NCBI RefSeq assembly: GCF_001544615.1
Contig: NZ_FCNV02000003.1
Coordinates: 1 to 64,000 of the forward strand
Reading direction: 5' to 3'
DNA: 64,000 bases
From: Caballeronia concitans
GTDB lineage: Bacteria > Pseudomonadota > Gammaproteobacteria > Burkholderiales > Burkholderiaceae
Shown: positions 18,362-27,133 of the stretch, piece by piece
Layout: each line of letters begins with the position of its first letter
Numbering within the stretch: the stretch's first letter is position 1
Notes under the pieces: generated by a model
What the model was told of the DNA's origin: nothing
Databases searched by the model: none
What the model saw: the letters and a program-made list of their open reading frames with translations, nothing else
Translations under genes and position numbers: made by a program

Positions 18362-19288
18362 ATGCCGAACATCATCGCTATATCAAACCTTTACAAGACC
18401 TACGCGTCGGGCTTTTCCGCGCTCAAGGACGTGAATCTGGAGATTCGCAGCGGCGAAATTTTCGCGCTGCTCGGGCCGAACGGGGCAGGCAAGACGACGC
18501 TCATCTCCACCGTCTGCGGCATCGTGCGGGCGAGCCAGGGCACGATCACGGTCGCGGGGCACGATATCGTCACCGATTACCGCGCCGCCCGCGCGATGAT
18601 CGGCCTCGTGCCGCAGGAACTCACCACGGACGCGTTCGAGACGGTCTGGGCGACCGTCTCCTTCAGCCGGGGCCTCTTCGGCCGCGCGCCGAATCCGGCG
18701 CATATCGAAAAGGTGCTGAAGGCGCTGTCGCTGTGGAGCAAGAAGGACAACAAGATCATGACGCTTTCGGGCGGCATGAAACGGCGCGTGCTGATCGCGA
18801 AGGCGCTGGCGCACGAACCGGAAATCCTCTTTCTCGACGAACCCACGGCGGGCGTCGATGTAGAGCTGCGCCGCGACATGTGGAATCTCGTGCGCGCGCT
18901 GAAGGCCGACGGCGTGACCATCATCCTGACGACGCATTACATCGAGGAAGCGGAGGAAATGGCGGACCGCATCGGCGTGATCAATCGCGGGGAAATCGTG
19001 CTCGTGGAAGAGAAGGCCGAACTGATGCGCAAGCTCGGGCAGAAAAAGCTCACGCTGCAGCTCGAACAGCCGCTCGCCGCCATTCCCGCGCCGCTCGCGC
19101 CTTACGCGCTCACGCTGTCTTCGAACGGCGCGGAACTCACCTACACGTACGACGCGCACGACGAGCCGGGCCGGATCATCGCGCTGTTGCGCCATGTCGA
19201 CGAAGCCGGCGTGCGTTTCAAGGACCTGCAAACTACGCAAAGCTCGCTGGAAGACATCTTCGTGAGCCTTGTCAGGGAAGCCAAATGA
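18362..19288 (+). CDS. ABC transporter ATP-binding protein (ABC-2 exporter)
   Basis: This is the nucleotide-binding subunit of an inner-membrane ABC exporter. The 308 residues contain Walker [10 protein letters not shown] (38-46), the signature LSGGMKRR (135-142), Walker [10 protein letters not shown] (156-164) and the H-loop [11 protein letters not shown]. The C-terminal 80 residues form the accessory domain common in DrrA/NodI/YadG-type proteins. The stop overlaps the ATG of the permease gene (ATGA). The combination with a 253-residue permease resembles the YadG/YadH pair, for which no substrate is firmly known. Confidence 0.93.
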   Translation: MPNIIAISNLYKTYASGFSALKDVNLEIRSGEIFALLGPNGAGKTTLISTVCGIVRASQGTITVAGHDIVTDYRAARAMIGLVPQELTTDAFETVWATVSFSRGLFGRAPNPAHIEKVLKALSLWSKKDNKIMTLSGGMKRRVLIAKALAHEPEILFLDEPTAGVDVELRRDMWNLVRALKADGVTIILTTHYIEEAEEMADRIGVINRGEIVLVEEKAELMRKLGQKKLTLQLEQPLAAIPAPLAPYALTLSSNGAELTYTYDAHDEPGRIIALLRHVDEAGVRFKDLQTTQSSLEDIFVSLVREAK

Positions 19289-20046
19289 ATCTACACGCAG
19301 TACGCGCAATTTACCGCTTCGAGATGGCGCGCGCCGGCCGCACGCTGATGCAGAGCATCGTCTCGCCCGTCATTTCCACGTCGCTTTACTTCGTCGTGTT
19401 CGGAGCGGCCATCGGCTCGCGCATTCCGGAAGTCGATGGCATCGGCTACGGCGCGTTCATCGTGCCCGGTCTCGTCATGTTGTCGCTGCTCACGCAAAGC
19501 ATCGCGAATGCGTCTTTCGGCATCTATTTCCCGAGGTTCACGGGGACGATTTACGAGCTGCTCTCGGCGCCGGTGTCGTATCTGGAACTCGTCATCAGCT
19601 ACGTGGGCGCGGCGGCGACCAAGTCGATCATCCTCGGTCTCATCATCCTCGCGACGGCGCGGCTGTTCGTGCCGCTGCGCATCGACCATCCGGCGTGGAT
19701 GATCCTGTTTTTGCTGCTGACATCCGTGACGTTCAGCCTGCTTGGGTTCATCATCGGCATATGGGCGGACGGATTCGAGAAACTTCAGATCATTCCGCTT
19801 CTGATCGTCACGCCGCTCACGTTTCTGGGCGGCAGCTTCTACTCGATCAACATTCTTCCGCCGTTCTGGAAGACGGTTGCGCTGTTCAACCCGGTCGTCT
19901 ATCTGATCAGCGGCTTTCGCTGGAGCTTTTACGGACTAGCCGATGTCGATGTCGGCATAAGCCTTGCGATGACGCTGGTGTTCCTTGCGATCTTCGTCGC
20001 GATCGTCGCGTGGATCTTCAAGACGGGGTATCGGCTGAAGGCGTGA
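19285..20046 (+). CDS. ABC-2 type permease (YadH-like)
   Basis: This is the membrane subunit partnered with the preceding ATPase. The 253 residues give six helices. [20 protein letters not shown] in helix 1-2, [20 protein letters not shown] in the last helix and [20 protein letters not shown] before helix 6 are ABC-2 family signatures. The ATG overlaps the upstream stop by four bases, so the subunits are translationally coupled. It most resembles YadH/NodJ-type permeases. The exported compound is unknown. Confidence 0.92.
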   Translation: MNLHAVRAIYRFEMARAGRTLMQSIVSPVISTSLYFVVFGAAIGSRIPEVDGIGYGAFIVPGLVMLSLLTQSIANASFGIYFPRFTGTIYELLSAPVSYLELVISYVGAAATKSIILGLIILATARLFVPLRIDHPAWMILFLLLTSVTFSLLGFIIGIWADGFEKLQIIPLLIVTPLTFLGGSFYSINILPPFWKTVALFNPVVYLISGFRWSFYGLADVDVGISLAMTLVFLAIFVAIVAWIFKTGYRLKA

Positions 20047-20135
20047 GTCGTGACGCGAGGGCCGCGCCGGCGCGACAGAAGGCGCGACGAGAAGCGCGAT
20101 GAGAACGCGACGAGAAATGAGAGGGCGTTCATCCG

Positions 20136-20642
20136 ATGAAAATCATGAGGCGCACGAAACGCAATTTCCTCGGCGCGATGGCCGCGACGCTCGCGGGCGG
20201 CGTCGCGCCGTGGCATGCCGGAGCGGCGCAGGCGCGCGGCGGAATGCAACCGTCATACGAGATCGAGCACAGTCAGGCGCACTGGCGGCGGCGTCTTTCC
20301 AGCGAGCAATATCGCGTGCTCCGGCGCGGCGCGACCGAGCCGCCGTTCGCCAGTCCGCTTCTGCATGAACGGCGCGATGGCAGTTTCGCCTGCGCGGGAT
20401 GCGGCCTGCCGCTCTTTTCGTCCGGTGCGAAGTTCGACAGCGGCACCGGCTGGCCGAGCTTCTGGAAGCCGCTCGACGGCGCGGTCGCCACGGAGGCGAG
20501 CGATTCATCCGTCACGCTGGCGAGCGAAGTGCATTGCCGGCGCTGCGGCGGCCATCTCGGTCACGTCTTCGACGACGGTCCGAAGCCGACCGGCCTGCGC
20601 TATTGCATCAACGGAGCGGCGCTCGTTTTTCAACTGGCCTGA
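20136..20642 (+). CDS. msrB: Exported peptide-methionine (R)-S-oxide reductase
   Basis: This enzyme reduces methionine-R-sulfoxide in proteins. The 168-residue protein has an N-terminal export signal (MKIMRRTKRNFLGAMAATLA); TKRNFLG resembles a Tat motif with Lys in place of the first Arg, so export of a folded protein is likely. Zinc is held by CAGC and CRRC pairs. The catalytic Cys is C157 in GLRYCINGAAL, and the usual GTGWPSFW and GHLGHVFDDGP signatures are present. It follows the ABC exporter genes by 90 bases, possibly as part of the same transcript. Periplasmic MsrB is less common than the cytosolic form. Confidence 0.9.
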   Translation: MKIMRRTKRNFLGAMAATLAGGVAPWHAGAAQARGGMQPSYEIEHSQAHWRRRLSSEQYRVLRRGATEPPFASPLLHERRDGSFACAGCGLPLFSSGAKFDSGTGWPSFWKPLDGAVATEASDSSVTLASEVHCRRCGGHLGHVFDDGPKPTGLRYCINGAALVFQLA

Positions 20643-20850
20643 AAGCAACCATATTTAGGATTGTTCTAGTGGTCGCTGCGGCCCCGCTTCTTTAACTTGT
20701 CAATGCTTCGTTGGCGGGAATCCCGCTCGTCGATGAAGGGCGTTCGTTCATTCCCGTGTTCGGGCGCCGCGCTTTTCCCCAAGCGCCGGACGCGCGTCCC
20801 ATCGGCGCGCGTCCACTTCCTCAGTCATCCTCTTCTTGTTTTTCTGCCCG

Positions 20851-22011
20851 TCATGCCGTCGGCGAAACCAGCCGCACGCGCGTGATTTCCGAGGGCGCGC
20901 CAAGCCGTTTCGGCGGTCCCCAGTATCCCGTTCCGCGGCTCGTGTAGACCCACAGCCCGTTGAACTTCACAAGTCCCGCGACGAACGGCTGCTGCAGCCG
21001 CACGAAAAAATTCCACGGCAAGAACTGGCCGCCGTGCGTGTGTCCGGAAAGCTGCAACGTGAAACCGGCTTCGGCTGCGGCCGTCGCGCTACGCGGCTGA
21101 TGCGCGAGCAGCACGCGCACGGCGGCATCGGCGGGTGCGCCGCTGATGGCCTTCGCAGGGTCGCTTTGATGCGCGGGGTCGAAGCTGCCCGCGCTGTAAT
21201 CGGTGACGCCGGCTATCACGGCCTGCGCGCCATCGTGATTCACCACCACGTGCTGATTCAGCAGCACGTTGAGCCCGAGCCGCCGGAACTCCGCGATCCA
21301 CTTGTCCGCGCCCGAATAGTATTCGTGGTTCCCGGTGACGAGAAACGCGCCATGACGCGCGCTCAGTTGCGCGAGCGGGCGCGTATGGTCGGCGAGATTC
21401 GGCACCGCGCCGTCCACGACATCGCCCGTGACGGCGATCACGTCCGGCGCGAGGCCGTTCACCGCCGCGACGATGCGCTCCACGTAATGCCGCTTGATCG
21501 TCGGTCCGACGTGGATGTCGCTGATCTGCACGATCGTGAAGCCGTCGAGCGCGGCGGGCAGGCCGTCGATCGGCACATCGACGCTCACGACCGGCGCGCG
21601 CCGACGCGCGTTGTAGAAGCCGATCGCCGATGACAGCACCGCGAGCAGCGGCACCGCCAGCGCGCTATAGGCGACGAGCGCGGGCGAACCGATCGGCGCG
21701 CCGCGCATCCAGTCGACGAGATGCACGACGAGAAGCAATACATCGCGCGCAAAAGTCAGCAAGAGCAGCGACGAAAAGAACCCGAGCGCGGTCAGGCCGA
21801 ACCACGCGAGGCGGTCGGAGAGCGGTTGCGGTTCGATGTTGCGCGCCATCATCCCGAGCGGAATGAGCACGAGCGACGCGACGAGCCATGCCGCCGCGAG
21901 CACCTTGAGCGGCATGCCGACGGGCGCGGCGGGAATGAGCCGCACGCCCACGTAAAGATGAAACAAGACGCCGATGCCGATGAAACGAAGAAAGAATGCG
22001 GAACGTCGCAT
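20851..22011 (-). CDS. Membrane-anchored metallophosphoesterase
   Basis: This 386-residue protein has about five N-terminal membrane segments (residues 1-140) followed by a calcineurin-like phosphoesterase domain. Its metal motifs are QISDIHVG, GDVVDG, GNHEYY and SGHTHGGQF, with a late H in LLAHQP. The layout matches the YaeI/YkuE-type membrane phosphodiesterases, some of which cleave lipid pyrophosphates, but the substrate is not predictable here. The ATG of MRRSAFFLRF has an AGGGGCG ribosome site; an earlier ATG lacks one. The 208 bases between the MsrB gene and its stop show no feature. Confidence 0.9.
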   Translation of the reverse strand: MRRSAFFLRFIGIGVLFHLYVGVRLIPAAPVGMPLKVLAAAWLVASLVLIPLGMMARNIEPQPLSDRLAWFGLTALGFFSSLLLLTFARDVLLLVVHLVDWMRGAPIGSPALVAYSALAVPLLAVLSSAIGFYNARRRAPVVSVDVPIDGLPAALDGFTIVQISDIHVGPTIKRHYVERIVAAVNGLAPDVIAVTGDVVDGAVPNLADHTRPLAQLSARHGAFLVTGNHEYYSGADKWIAEFRRLGLNVLLNQHVVVNHDGAQAVIAGVTDYSAGSFDPAHQSDPAKAISGAPADAAVRVLLAHQPRSATAAAEAGFTLQLSGHTHGGQFLPWNFFVRLQQPFVAGLVKFNGLWVYTSRGTGYWGPPKRLGAPSEITRVRLVSPTA

Positions 22012-22257
22012 AGCGCCCCTGTGGGAATCGATGAGACGGCGGCGATGCACGTCGATGCAAGGTCCCGCCAGCAACCGATTCTACCGTTTCACTATTAATC
22101 ACGCCGTAGCGGCTGCGAATGGCGTCGAGATACACGATCTTCCACATTCGATTAGACATTTGTCCGAGCCGCCCATGACGCATGGCGGGATTTGATTTTC
22201 ACCGCGCCGACAAAGTGATATTGAATGCGTGGCACGACCAAGACCAACAAGGAATCA

Positions 22258-22878
22258 ATGAACATGACGATGAAACGCCGGGCACTTTCGATTCTCTTTT
22301 TGACGTCCATCGCCGCAGCCGGCGGGGCGGCATCGGCGCAAAACAGCGACGATCTCAACAAACAGGCGCAGCAGGTGATTGCGGAGGTGCCGCCGATACA
22401 CGTTCAGGCGACGATCACGGGCATCGACCCGTCGAGCCGCATGGTGACGGTTCGCGGTCCGCGCGGCGATGCGACCGTGCTCGTCAGCAAGGAGGTGACG
22501 AACTTCGATCAGCTTCGCGTCGGCGACAAGGTGGACGTGCTCTACAAGAACGCGCTGCTCGTGACCGCAGATAAGGTCAGCGGGAGCGGCAAGGGCGTGC
22601 GCAAGCGCGTCGATACGCAGACCTACACGCCGGCATCGGACGCGGGTGGCGTGAGCGGCTTCGAATCGTCGCGCAAGATGGAAGTGCTCGCGACAGTCGA
22701 GAAAGTCGACACGAAGCGGCACACCATTACGCTGCGCGGTCCGTGGCGCACCGAAACGCTGGACATCCCGCCGGATTCCGAAGCGCTGAAGCTGAAGAAG
22801 GGCGATACGGTGCACGCGGTGTTCGTGTCGGCGGCGGCCGTCAAGGTGACGCCGACCGACACGAACGCGCAAAAGTAA
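22258..22878 (+). CDS. Periplasmic protein with two tandem beta-barrel-like repeats
   Basis: I do not know this 206-residue protein by name. It has a signal peptide (MNMTMKRRALSILFLTSIAA, ending ASA). The mature part contains two related segments of about 60 residues: QATITGIDPSSRMVTVRGPR to GDKVDVLYKNALLV, and ATVEKVDTKRHTITLRGPW to GDTVHAVFVSAAAVKV. This suggests an internal duplication of a small OB/SH3-like fold. An AAGGA site lies just upstream, and two ATGs six bases apart are both possible. It ends four bases from the convergent gabD gene. A role in the envelope is inferred from the signal peptide alone. Confidence 0.75.
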   Translation: MNMTMKRRALSILFLTSIAAAGGAASAQNSDDLNKQAQQVIAEVPPIHVQATITGIDPSSRMVTVRGPRGDATVLVSKEVTNFDQLRVGDKVDVLYKNALLVTADKVSGSGKGVRKRVDTQTYTPASDAGGVSGFESSRKMEVLATVEKVDTKRHTITLRGPWRTETLDIPPDSEALKLKKGDTVHAVFVSAAAVKVTPTDTNAQK

Positions 22879-22881
22879 GCG

Positions 22882-24342
22882 TCACACCGCCATGCACAGA
22901 TACTTGATGACAAGATAATCGTCGATGCCGTAATGCGATCCTTCGCGGCCGAGCCCCGACTGCTTGACGCCGCCGAAGGGCGCGACTTCGTTCGAAATCA
23001 GCCCGGTGTTGATGCCGACCATGCCGTATTCGAGCGCCTCCGCCACGCGCCACACGCGGCCGATGTCGCGGCTGTAGAAGTAGGCGGCGAGCCCGAATTC
23101 GGTGTCGTTGGCAAGGCGGACGACTTCGTCGTCGGATGAAAATTTGAAGAGCGGCGCGAGCGGCCCGAACGTCTCTTCTTTCGCAATCCGCATGTCGGGC
23201 GTGACGCCGGTCAGCACCGTCGGCTCGAAAAAGCCGTGGCCGAGCGCGTGACGCTTGCCGCCGGCGGCGACGGCTGCGCCTTTGGCGAGCGCGTCGCCGA
23301 TATGCGATTCGACTTTCTTCACCGCCGCCTCGTTGATCAGCGGCCCGAGCGCGACGCCGCTCTCGGTGCCGCGTCCCACTTTCAGTTCGCCGACGGCATC
23401 GGCCATCTTGCGGGCGAAGGCGTCGTAGACGCGCTCGTGTACATAGAAGCGGTTCGTGCACACGCACGTCTGTCCGCTATTCCGATACTTCGACGCAATC
23501 GCGCCTTGCACGGCGGCGTCGAGATCGGCGTCGTCGAACACGATGAACGGCGCGTTGCCGCCCAGCTCCAGCGTGACTTTCTTGACCGTCGGCGCGCTTT
23601 GCGCCATCAGCAGCCGTCCGACCGCCGTCGATCCCGTGAACGACAGCTTGCGCACGATCGGATTCGCCGTCATTTCGCCGCCGATGGCTTTCGGGTCGCC
23701 GGTCACGATGCTCAGCACGCCCTTCGGCACGCCCGCGCGCTCGGCGAGCACGGCCAGCGCCAGAGCGGAGAAGGGCGTCGCTTCGGCGGGCTTCACGACG
23801 ATCGGACAACCCGCCGCGAGCGCCGGGCCGACCTTGCGCGTGATCATCGCGGCGGGGAAATTCCACGGCGTAATGGCGGCGCAGACGCCGATCGGCTCCT
23901 TCGTCACGACGATGCGCTTGTCGGCGGCGGGCGTGGCGAGCGTATCGCCCGCGACGCGTTTGCCTTCCTCCGCGAACCATTCGATGAACGACGCCGCGTA
24001 CGCAATCTCGCCCTTCGCTTCGGCGAGCGGCTTGCCTTGTTCCGTCGTGAGGATGAGCGCCAGGTCGTCGGCGTTTTCCATCATCAGGTCGTACCAGCGG
24101 CGCATGACGGCCGCGCGTTCCTTCGCGGTCTTCCTGCGCCACGCGGGCCACGCGGCGTTCGCGGCTTCGATGGCGCGGCGCGTTTCAGCCGCGCCCATCT
24201 GCGGGACGCGGCCGAGCGTTTCGCCGTTCGACGGATCGCGGACTTCGAACGTGGCGTGATCGTCGGCATGTTGCCATTCGCCGTCGATATAGGCTTCGTG
24301 ACGCAGCAGCGCCGCGTCTTTCAGTTGGTCGCGCAGGCTCAT
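22882..24342 (-). CDS. gabD: NAD(P)-dependent succinate-semialdehyde dehydrogenase
   Basis: GabD oxidises succinic semialdehyde to succinate, the last step of GABA breakdown. The 486 residues are the family norm. E259 in LELGGNAPF and C293 in NSGQTCVC are the catalytic general base and nucleophile, with PWNFPAAMITRKVGPALAAG as the substrate/cofactor segment and FTGSTAVG as the coenzyme loop. A second Cys two positions after the nucleophile (CVC) matches the redox-sensitive pair of some SSADHs. GGGAG precedes the ATG, and gabT ends 10 bases upstream, so the two form an operon. Confidence 0.95.
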   Translation of the reverse strand: MSLRDQLKDAALLRHEAYIDGEWQHADDHATFEVRDPSNGETLGRVPQMGAAETRRAIEAANAAWPAWRRKTAKERAAVMRRWYDLMMENADDLALILTTEQGKPLAEAKGEIAYAASFIEWFAEEGKRVAGDTLATPAADKRIVVTKEPIGVCAAITPWNFPAAMITRKVGPALAAGCPIVVKPAEATPFSALALAVLAERAGVPKGVLSIVTGDPKAIGGEMTANPIVRKLSFTGSTAVGRLLMAQSAPTVKKVTLELGGNAPFIVFDDADLDAAVQGAIASKYRNSGQTCVCTNRFYVHERVYDAFARKMADAVGELKVGRGTESGVALGPLINEAAVKKVESHIGDALAKGAAVAAGGKRHALGHGFFEPTVLTGVTPDMRIAKEETFGPLAPLFKFSSDDEVVRLANDTEFGLAAYFYSRDIGRVWRVAEALEYGMVGINTGLISNEVAPFGGVKQSGLGREGSHYGIDDYLVIKYLCMAV

Positions 24343-24352
24343 GTCATCTCCC

Positions 24353-25648
24353 TCAGGCCGCCGCGCCGATCTTCTCGCGCAGCGCTTCTTCGAGAATGCC
24401 GAGCGCTTCGTCGAACACGGCTTGCTGAATGGTCAGCGGAAACAGGAATCGCACGACATTGCCGTACACGCCGCACACGAGCAGCAACAGGCCACGTTCG
24501 AGCGCGCGCGCCTGGACGCGCTTGGCGTACTCGGCGTCCGCTTCGCGCGTGCCCGGCTTGCAGAATTCGACGGCGATCATCGCGCCGGGGCCGCGCACAT
24601 CGGCAATATGCGGGACTTCGCGCTTCATGGCTTCGAGCTTCGCCTTCAGCGTGTCGCCGAGTTGCACGGCGCGCTCGCACAGCTTTTCCTCGTCGATGAT
24701 GTCGAGCACCGCGTGCGCCGCCGCCACTGCCAGCGGATTGCCCGCGTACGTGCCGCCGAGACCGCCGGGCGCGGCGGCGTCCATCACGTCCGCGCGGCCG
24801 ACGACGCCCGACAGCGGCATGCCGCCCGCGAGGCTCTTGGCCATCGTCGTCAGGTCGGGCTCGACGCCGTAATGCTCCATTGCGAAGAGCTTGCCGGTGC
24901 GCGCAAAGCCGGTCTGCACTTCGTCGGCGATGAGCAGGATGCCGTGTTCATCGCAGATTTCGCGCAGGCCGCGCACGAATTCCGGCGGCGCGGGATTGAA
25001 GCCGCCTTCGCCCTGCACCGGTTCGAAGATGATCGCCGCGACGCGCTTCGCTTCGACATCCGCCTTGAACAGATGCTCGATGGCGCGCAGCGAGTCGTCG
25101 ACCGACACGCCGTGCAGCGGATTCGGGAACGGCGCGTGATAGACGTCCGACGGGAACGGCCCGAAGCCAATCTTGTACGGCGCGACCTTGCCGGTCAGCG
25201 CCATGCCCATCAGCGTGCGCCCGTGAAAACCGCCCGTGAACGCGATGACGGCGGGCCGCCCGGTCGCCGCGCGCGCGATCTTCACGGCGTTTTCGACGGC
25301 CTCCGCGCCCGTCGTGAAGAACGCGGTCTTCTTCGGCTCCTTGCCCGGCGCGCGCGCGTTGATCTTCTCGGCGAGCGAGACATACGACTCGTACGGCACG
25401 ACCTGATACGCGGTATGCGTGAAGCAATCGAGCTGCGCGCGGATGGCCTCGACGATCTTCGGGTGCCGATGCCCCGTGTTGCACACCGCGATGCCCGCCG
25501 CGAAATCGATGAAGCGCCGGCCCTCGACGTCCCACAGTTCCGCGTTCTCGGCGCGCGCCGCGTAGAAATCACACATGATGCCCACGCCGCGCGGCGTCGC
25601 GGCGTTCTTGCGGGCTTGCAGGTCGGCGTTTTTGAGGGGGGCGTTCAC
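24353..25648 (-). CDS. gabT: 4-aminobutyrate--2-oxoglutarate transaminase
   Basis: GabT transfers the amino group of GABA to 2-oxoglutarate, yielding succinic semialdehyde and glutamate. The 431-residue product is a class III PLP transaminase. The PLP Lys is K271 in TMAKSLAGGMPLSG and the PLP-ring Asp is D242 in IADEVQTGF; GGFHGRTLMGMALTGK is a further signature. The start is GTG, preceded by AAGGAG at 7-base spacing; no ATG lies nearby in frame. It heads the gabT-gabD operon. The promoter region carries GAGCCATTT repeats and a TATAGT -10 candidate at 25724-25729 on this strand. The gabR regulator usually found beside gabT is not in this window. Confidence 0.94.
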   Translation of the reverse strand: MNAPLKNADLQARKNAATPRGVGIMCDFYAARAENAELWDVEGRRFIDFAAGIAVCNTGHRHPKIVEAIRAQLDCFTHTAYQVVPYESYVSLAEKINARAPGKEPKKTAFFTTGAEAVENAVKIARAATGRPAVIAFTGGFHGRTLMGMALTGKVAPYKIGFGPFPSDVYHAPFPNPLHGVSVDDSLRAIEHLFKADVEAKRVAAIIFEPVQGEGGFNPAPPEFVRGLREICDEHGILLIADEVQTGFARTGKLFAMEHYGVEPDLTTMAKSLAGGMPLSGVVGRADVMDAAAPGGLGGTYAGNPLAVAAAHAVLDIIDEEKLCERAVQLGDTLKAKLEAMKREVPHIADVRGPGAMIAVEFCKPGTREADAEYAKRVQARALERGLLLLVCGVYGNVVRFLFPLTIQQAVFDEALGILEEALREKIGAAA

Positions 25649-25736
25649 AGCGAATCTCCTTTTCCGCGTCGGCGCGGCGGTCTGTTTGGTGTCGATCGTG
25701 GCGGCAGCCTCGATACAGCGCCGACTATAGTGAGAT

Positions 25737-25784
25737 TTGGCTCTTCCGTTCAGAGCCATTTCATTAAACGCGGGGGAGCCATTT
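25737..25784. promoter_or_regulatory. Triple GAGCCA operator repeats between gabT and the M20 gene
   Basis: GAGCCATTT occurs twice in direct orientation (25753-25761 and 25776-25784), 23 bases apart, about two helical turns. An inverted partner TTGGCTCT lies at 25737-25744, so GGCTCT-N7-AGAGCC also forms an inverted repeat. The cluster sits just upstream of a TATAGT -10 candidate for gabT. Direct plus inverted half-sites at helical spacing are typical of MocR/GabR-type regulators, which control gabT genes. The regulator assignment is inference. Confidence 0.6.
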
Positions 25785-25927
25785 TTGCCGCCTCGTTCGT
25801 CTGGACGTGCAAAAAACGCACAGTCGCATCGGCGAAACTGGCAAGCGGCGCGCGAGTGGAGGATCATGTGCGCCTTTTCACGCTGCGTCCGTTCGCCGCG
25901 TGGTCAATCAGCAAGGGCTTTTTTTCA

Positions 25928-27124
25928 ATGACGACTGTTTCGTCCGCTTCCCGTTTCACCGAAATCGCCGATCTTTCCGACGACGCGCCCTCGCTGCGCG
26001 AGATTCGCCACGACATCCATCGTCATCCGGAGCTTTCGTACGAAGAGACGCGCACCGCCGCGCTCGTCGCGGAGAAGCTGGAGGAATGGGGCTGGCAAGT
26101 GACGCGCGGCGTCGGCGGGACGGGCGTCGTCGGCACGTTGAAGGCGGGCGAGGGCACGAAGCGCATCGGCTTGCGCGCGGACATGGATGCGCTGCCGATT
26201 ATCGAGCAGACGGGCAAGCCGTACGCGAGCGCGACGCACGGCAAGATGCACGCGTGCGGCCACGACGGCCACACGACGATGCTGCTCGGCGCCGCGCGCC
26301 ATCTCGCGCGCACGCGGCGGTTCAGCGGCACGGTGCATCTGTACTTTCAGCCGGCCGAAGAGCACGGCGTGCCGAGCGGCGCGCAGCGGATGATCGAAGA
26401 GGGCCTGTTCGAGCGCTTTCATTGCGATGCCGTGTTCGGCGTGCACAACCATCCCGGCGCGCAGCCCGGCACGTTCCTCTTCCGCAAGGGGCCGTTCATG
26501 GCGGCGGGCGATCAGGTGTCGATCGTGATCGAAGGCGTAGGCGGCCACGCGGCGCGGCCGCATCTTTCCGTCGATCCGGTCGTCGTCACGGCGAGCATCG
26601 TGATGGCGTTGCAAACCATCGTCGCGCGCAATGTCGATCCGGCGCAGCCCGCGGTCGTCACCGTCGGCTCGATGCACGCGGGCACGGTCAACAACGTCAT
26701 TCCGAACCGCGCGACGCTCGAACTTTCGGTGCGCTCGTTCAGCCCGCAGGTGCGCGAACTGCTGAAGCGGCGCATCGGCGAACTGGTCGAATCGCAGGCG
26801 GCGAGTTACGGCGCGAAGGCGACGGTGTCGTATATGGAAGGCTATCCGGTCGTCGTCAATTCGGATGCCGAAACGGAATTCGCCGCCGAAGTGGCGCGCG
26901 AACTGGTCGGGGAAGAGAACGTCGTCGCGCACGCGGACCTGCTGATGGGCAGCGAGGATTTCGCGTTCATGCTGCAGGAGCGGCCGGGGACGTTCCTGCG
27001 CATCGGCAACGGCGCGGGCGAGGACGGCTGCATGGTCCACAACCCGCATTACGATTTCAACGACAAGAATCTGCCGGTCGGCGCGGCGTACTGGGCGCGC
27101 CTCGTCGAGCGATTCCTCGCGTGA
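25928..27124 (+). CDS. M20 family amidohydrolase (hippurate/N-acyl amino acid type)
   Basis: This binuclear-metal amidohydrolase cleaves an N-acyl amino acid or similar amide. The 398 residues show the M20D subfamily layout: HRHPELSYEE at the N-terminus, GLRADMDALPI, the metal motif MHACGHDGHTTMLLG with a Cys ligand, and FQPAEEHGVPSGAQRM with the catalytic Glu pair. A dimerisation domain (VEGVGGHAARPH-like, near 195) follows. The frame is open well upstream but the ATG giving MTTVSSASRFTEIAD is the credible start. It is divergent from gabT across the repeat-bearing region, so it may share the gab regulator. The substrate is unknown. Confidence 0.92.
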   Translation: MTTVSSASRFTEIADLSDDAPSLREIRHDIHRHPELSYEETRTAALVAEKLEEWGWQVTRGVGGTGVVGTLKAGEGTKRIGLRADMDALPIIEQTGKPYASATHGKMHACGHDGHTTMLLGAARHLARTRRFSGTVHLYFQPAEEHGVPSGAQRMIEEGLFERFHCDAVFGVHNHPGAQPGTFLFRKGPFMAAGDQVSIVIEGVGGHAARPHLSVDPVVVTASIVMALQTIVARNVDPAQPAVVTVGSMHAGTVNNVIPNRATLELSVRSFSPQVRELLKRRIGELVESQAASYGAKATVSYMEGYPVVVNSDAETEFAAEVARELVGEENVVAHADLLMGSEDFAFMLQERPGTFLRIGNGAGEDGCMVHNPHYDFNDKNLPVGAAYWARLVERFLA

Positions 27125-27133
27125 CCGGACGCG

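Noticed and set aside
24341-27124. 927-codon plus-strand frame running from gabT antisense into the M20 gene
   Set aside because: The first 529 codons are antisense to gabT and have no domain; only the part from 25928 encodes the M20 enzyme.
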